Below, piece by piece: positions 61,725 to 64,000 of a DNA stretch of 64,000 nt. A model generated the notes under the pieces. It was not told where the DNA came from, ran no database searches, and saw only the letters and a program-made list of their open reading frames with translations. This DNA comes from Sipunculus nudus (Eukaryota; Annelida; Sipuncula; Golfingiida; Sipunculidae), in the NCBI GenBank assembly GCA_026874595.1, contig CM049319.1, positions 52,094,917-52,158,916 on the forward strand, written 5' to 3'. The translations under genes were made by a program, and so were the position numbers. Position 1 is the stretch's first letter. Each line of letters begins with the position of its first letter.

Positions 61725-62600
61725 GGAACAAGTGACCCATGGGTCATGACGCTCAGCTGCCAAGCATGACCTGTGACATCATGGACTGAGATTCACAACT
61801 TCCAGTCAAATTTTGAAGAACCAATTTGCCAATTTGTTGAAAATTTTCTATGACAACAGAAATATATATCACCTATGTCTGGTTAAAACACAGTGAATTG
61901 ATGGTCTGAGGAAAATGCATGATTGTTAAGCTATCAGGAACTATTCCAACAGCTTGCTTGAAACCTACCTGTCAGTCTCAAAAGGAACACCACAAAGGGC
62001 AAATATAAGATCAAAATATATAGCAAAAATCAAGGAAATACATGCAAGAATTATTGAGAAACAGGTGCTTCTGTATGAATTTTTATTCAATACAAGCCAC
62101 CTGTACTGCACTTTTATAAATGATGGTAATATTTATTCAGAAATATTTGACCCAATCCTTTACAAGATTACATAAATATACATCCAACTGCATTCACTTT
62201 AACTGTTCTTGAGATAATATGATCAAAAGGAATTAAAAGATAGTTGCCTGGTGGCCATATTGGACTTCTGACAAGTCTGAAATCAGACAACAAACATTCT
62301 CTAAATCGGACCAAACATTAAAGAAAAATTACTGAAACTGCCCTGAAGAAAGAATTTCTAAGGTGGCTAACTGGCAGACATAATGGATTTCTGACAAGTA
62401 TGACATTTGATATCCCACATTCTCCAATAAGAGACCAACCTTGGGGCAAATTATCCAGTAATAAATACCCAAAATAATTCAAAAGGCATGTCCAGGCCCT
62501 CATATAAGATTTATAGATATGCAATTGTAAAAAGTGTAAGTCCAATATTTTTATTATCACTCTGCTTTTCAATGGGGTCAGCAGGGTAGGTAAACTGCCA
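61725..62600. repeat. Another GACCCATGGGTC terminus and diverged units
   Basis: The terminus ACAAGTGACCCATGGGTCAT then GACGCTCAGCTG lies at 61730-61759. Paired units at about 62265 and 62390 share CTGACAAGT...ATTCTC words. Confidence 0.4.
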
Positions 62601-63059
62601 AACCTGAAAGAAAAGAAATGCAGAAAGCATGACTAAGAGTCTTGAAATAAAACAAAAAGCCATCCTAAATCAAGGTACACATCCACATATTGTGAGAACA
62701 AACACTTGCTTTTATATGTGGTGATATATATTAAAATATTCAGATATCTAGGAAACTAAGTTTATTGCTAGGATTCCATAAAATAAACTGCAAAATGTTC
62801 CCATCATCTTATAAATCAGTAGCTAAACCTTAATACTATACTCTCATAGTCTTAATGCCTGGCTGAAGCATTCTGACAACAGTGTTTTTGTTATGAGGTA
62901 ACGAGGTACTTATCACTGAGCCTTATCACTTAATAGGCTGATACAAAAGGGAGTCATATGTCACCAGTGTCACTCACAATTACAGCCACACAGGGAGATG
63001 TACCAGCTGGAGTGGGATGGTTATATATACAAGAAAAATAGAGATGGTCTATAAAATAA

Positions 63060-63960
63060 GTAATTGTGAACATCCCTGACCTATGACCTTGGCTTTTTGC
63101 CCATATATCAACTGGATTCTTTCTAAATGATGGGTAACTACTGACCACTTAAATCTGGTGTAATTACTTGGCAACCAATAGGTGAATAACTTTGACCTGC
63201 AACCTTTAACCTGCTGACCAGCTGACCCCAAATTCAATAAGTTATTTATTCAAGCAAAAAGACCCATAAATATGAAGTTTGAGTCAAACTGAGTGATGCA
63301 TAGATGTGGCATATGTGAAAGACTGAAGGTTTGGGTTGAACAGTTACACTTGAAATATGCTCACAAGCATTTATAGAACAATTAAATATTGTGACCTTGA
63401 CCTTTGACTTTTTGACCTCAACATCAATAGGCTTCTTCCCTTATTGGTAGGTAAGTCATATATGACAGATGGAAGGTACAGATTGAAAAGTTTGCCTGAA
63501 AATGACTCCACGCAAGAAGTGGGTGCTGTGAACTTGACCTTTGACCTCAAAATCAACAGGTCTTTTCCCCTGTTGGCAGTGAAGCGATATCAGTGCTGGA
63601 AGGTTTGGAATGAAAAGTCTAGCTTGAAATGTGTCCACTACCTTTTCAAAGAAGTGGATCCTGTGACCCTGACCTTTGACCTTGTGACCTCAAAATCTAT
63701 AGGATTCTTCTCCAACTTAGTAGGTGAGCTATATGTGAAAGATCAAAGAATTGGGATGAAAGGGTTGGCTTAAAATGCATCCACAGGCTTTTCAAAGAAG
63801 AGGCTCCTGTGACCTTGACCTTTGACCTCTTGACCTAAAAAAAATTATGGTACTTCCCCTGTTGGTAGGTGAGCTGTATGTGAAAGATGGAAGGTTTGGG
63901 ATGAAAATTTTGTCTCAAAGAGTTATTTCTGGGGGGTGCAAACACACCCCATAACTTCGA
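63060..63960 (+). repeat. ~150-bp degenerate tandem repeats with TGACCTTTGACCT motif
   Basis: Units contain GTGACCTTGACCTTTGACCT, a TTCCCCTGTTGGTAGGTGAG block and ATGTGAAAGATGGAAGGTTT near 63390, 63530, 63670 and 63815. The orientation is opposite to the related motif in the 7.2-8.2 kb core. Sequence after 63920 belongs to the family at 38.2 kb. Confidence 0.65.
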
Positions 63961-64000
63961 GAATATAGGTCGCAGTGACCTAATTTCAGGTTTGCAAGGA

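Overview
The window is AT-rich animal nuclear DNA, not bacterial. Coding sequence is confined to short phase-matched exons with GT-AG borders on the minus strand, and most of the rest is interspersed or tandem repeat. The repeat types (Helentron-like elements with tandem cores, resembling the 'pearl' elements known from oysters, plus tRNA-derived SINEs) suggest a mollusc, probably a bivalve. That assignment is inference and the species was not identified.

The one host gene recognised is the 3' part of a BRSK/SAD-1 synaptic-polarity Ser/Thr kinase on the minus strand. Twelve exons join without a frame break from 59393 down to 29995. In order they encode the kinase C-lobe, the UBA-like segment, a Ser/Pro-rich linker, the AIS-like segment, the KA1 domain and a C-terminal tail of about 68 residues; the part seen is 487 aa. 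The kinase N-lobe and promoter lie beyond position 64000. A further phase-compatible terminal exon at 24132-24242 fits a second C-terminus, reached through an internal GTGAGC donor in the usual last exon.

Layout: 1-6.4 kb, repeat mosaic. 6.8-12.2 kb, a Helentron-like element with about 140-bp core repeats that is tandemly duplicated and carries a short LTR retrotransposon with a Gag-like zinc-knuckle ORF and 710-bp LTRs. 12.2-20.3 kb, mostly unrecognised with a few small repeats. 20.3-21.5 kb, a Helentron-like element rich in GGTGGCGCCACC. 24.1-59.4 kb, the kinase gene, its introns filled with repeats: a 2.5-kb element at 25.9-28.4 kb, nested elements at 32.3-36.7 kb, a third GGTGGCGCCACC element at 36.9-38.1 kb, and minisatellites of 41, 48, 112 and 20 bp. 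59.4-64 kb, upstream intron with more repeats.

The most unusual feature is the 41-bp minisatellite at 39387-40219. Each unit is the last 30 nt of the adjoining kinase exon plus the first 11 nt of its intron, so about 19 extra copies of an exon end with its 5' splice site lie directly downstream of the true donor. About 13 of them keep GTAAGT. Any shift to one of these donors adds seven residues and a stop codon before the KA1 domain.

No tRNA or rRNA gene, CRISPR array or operon was seen. All comparisons and counts were made by eye.
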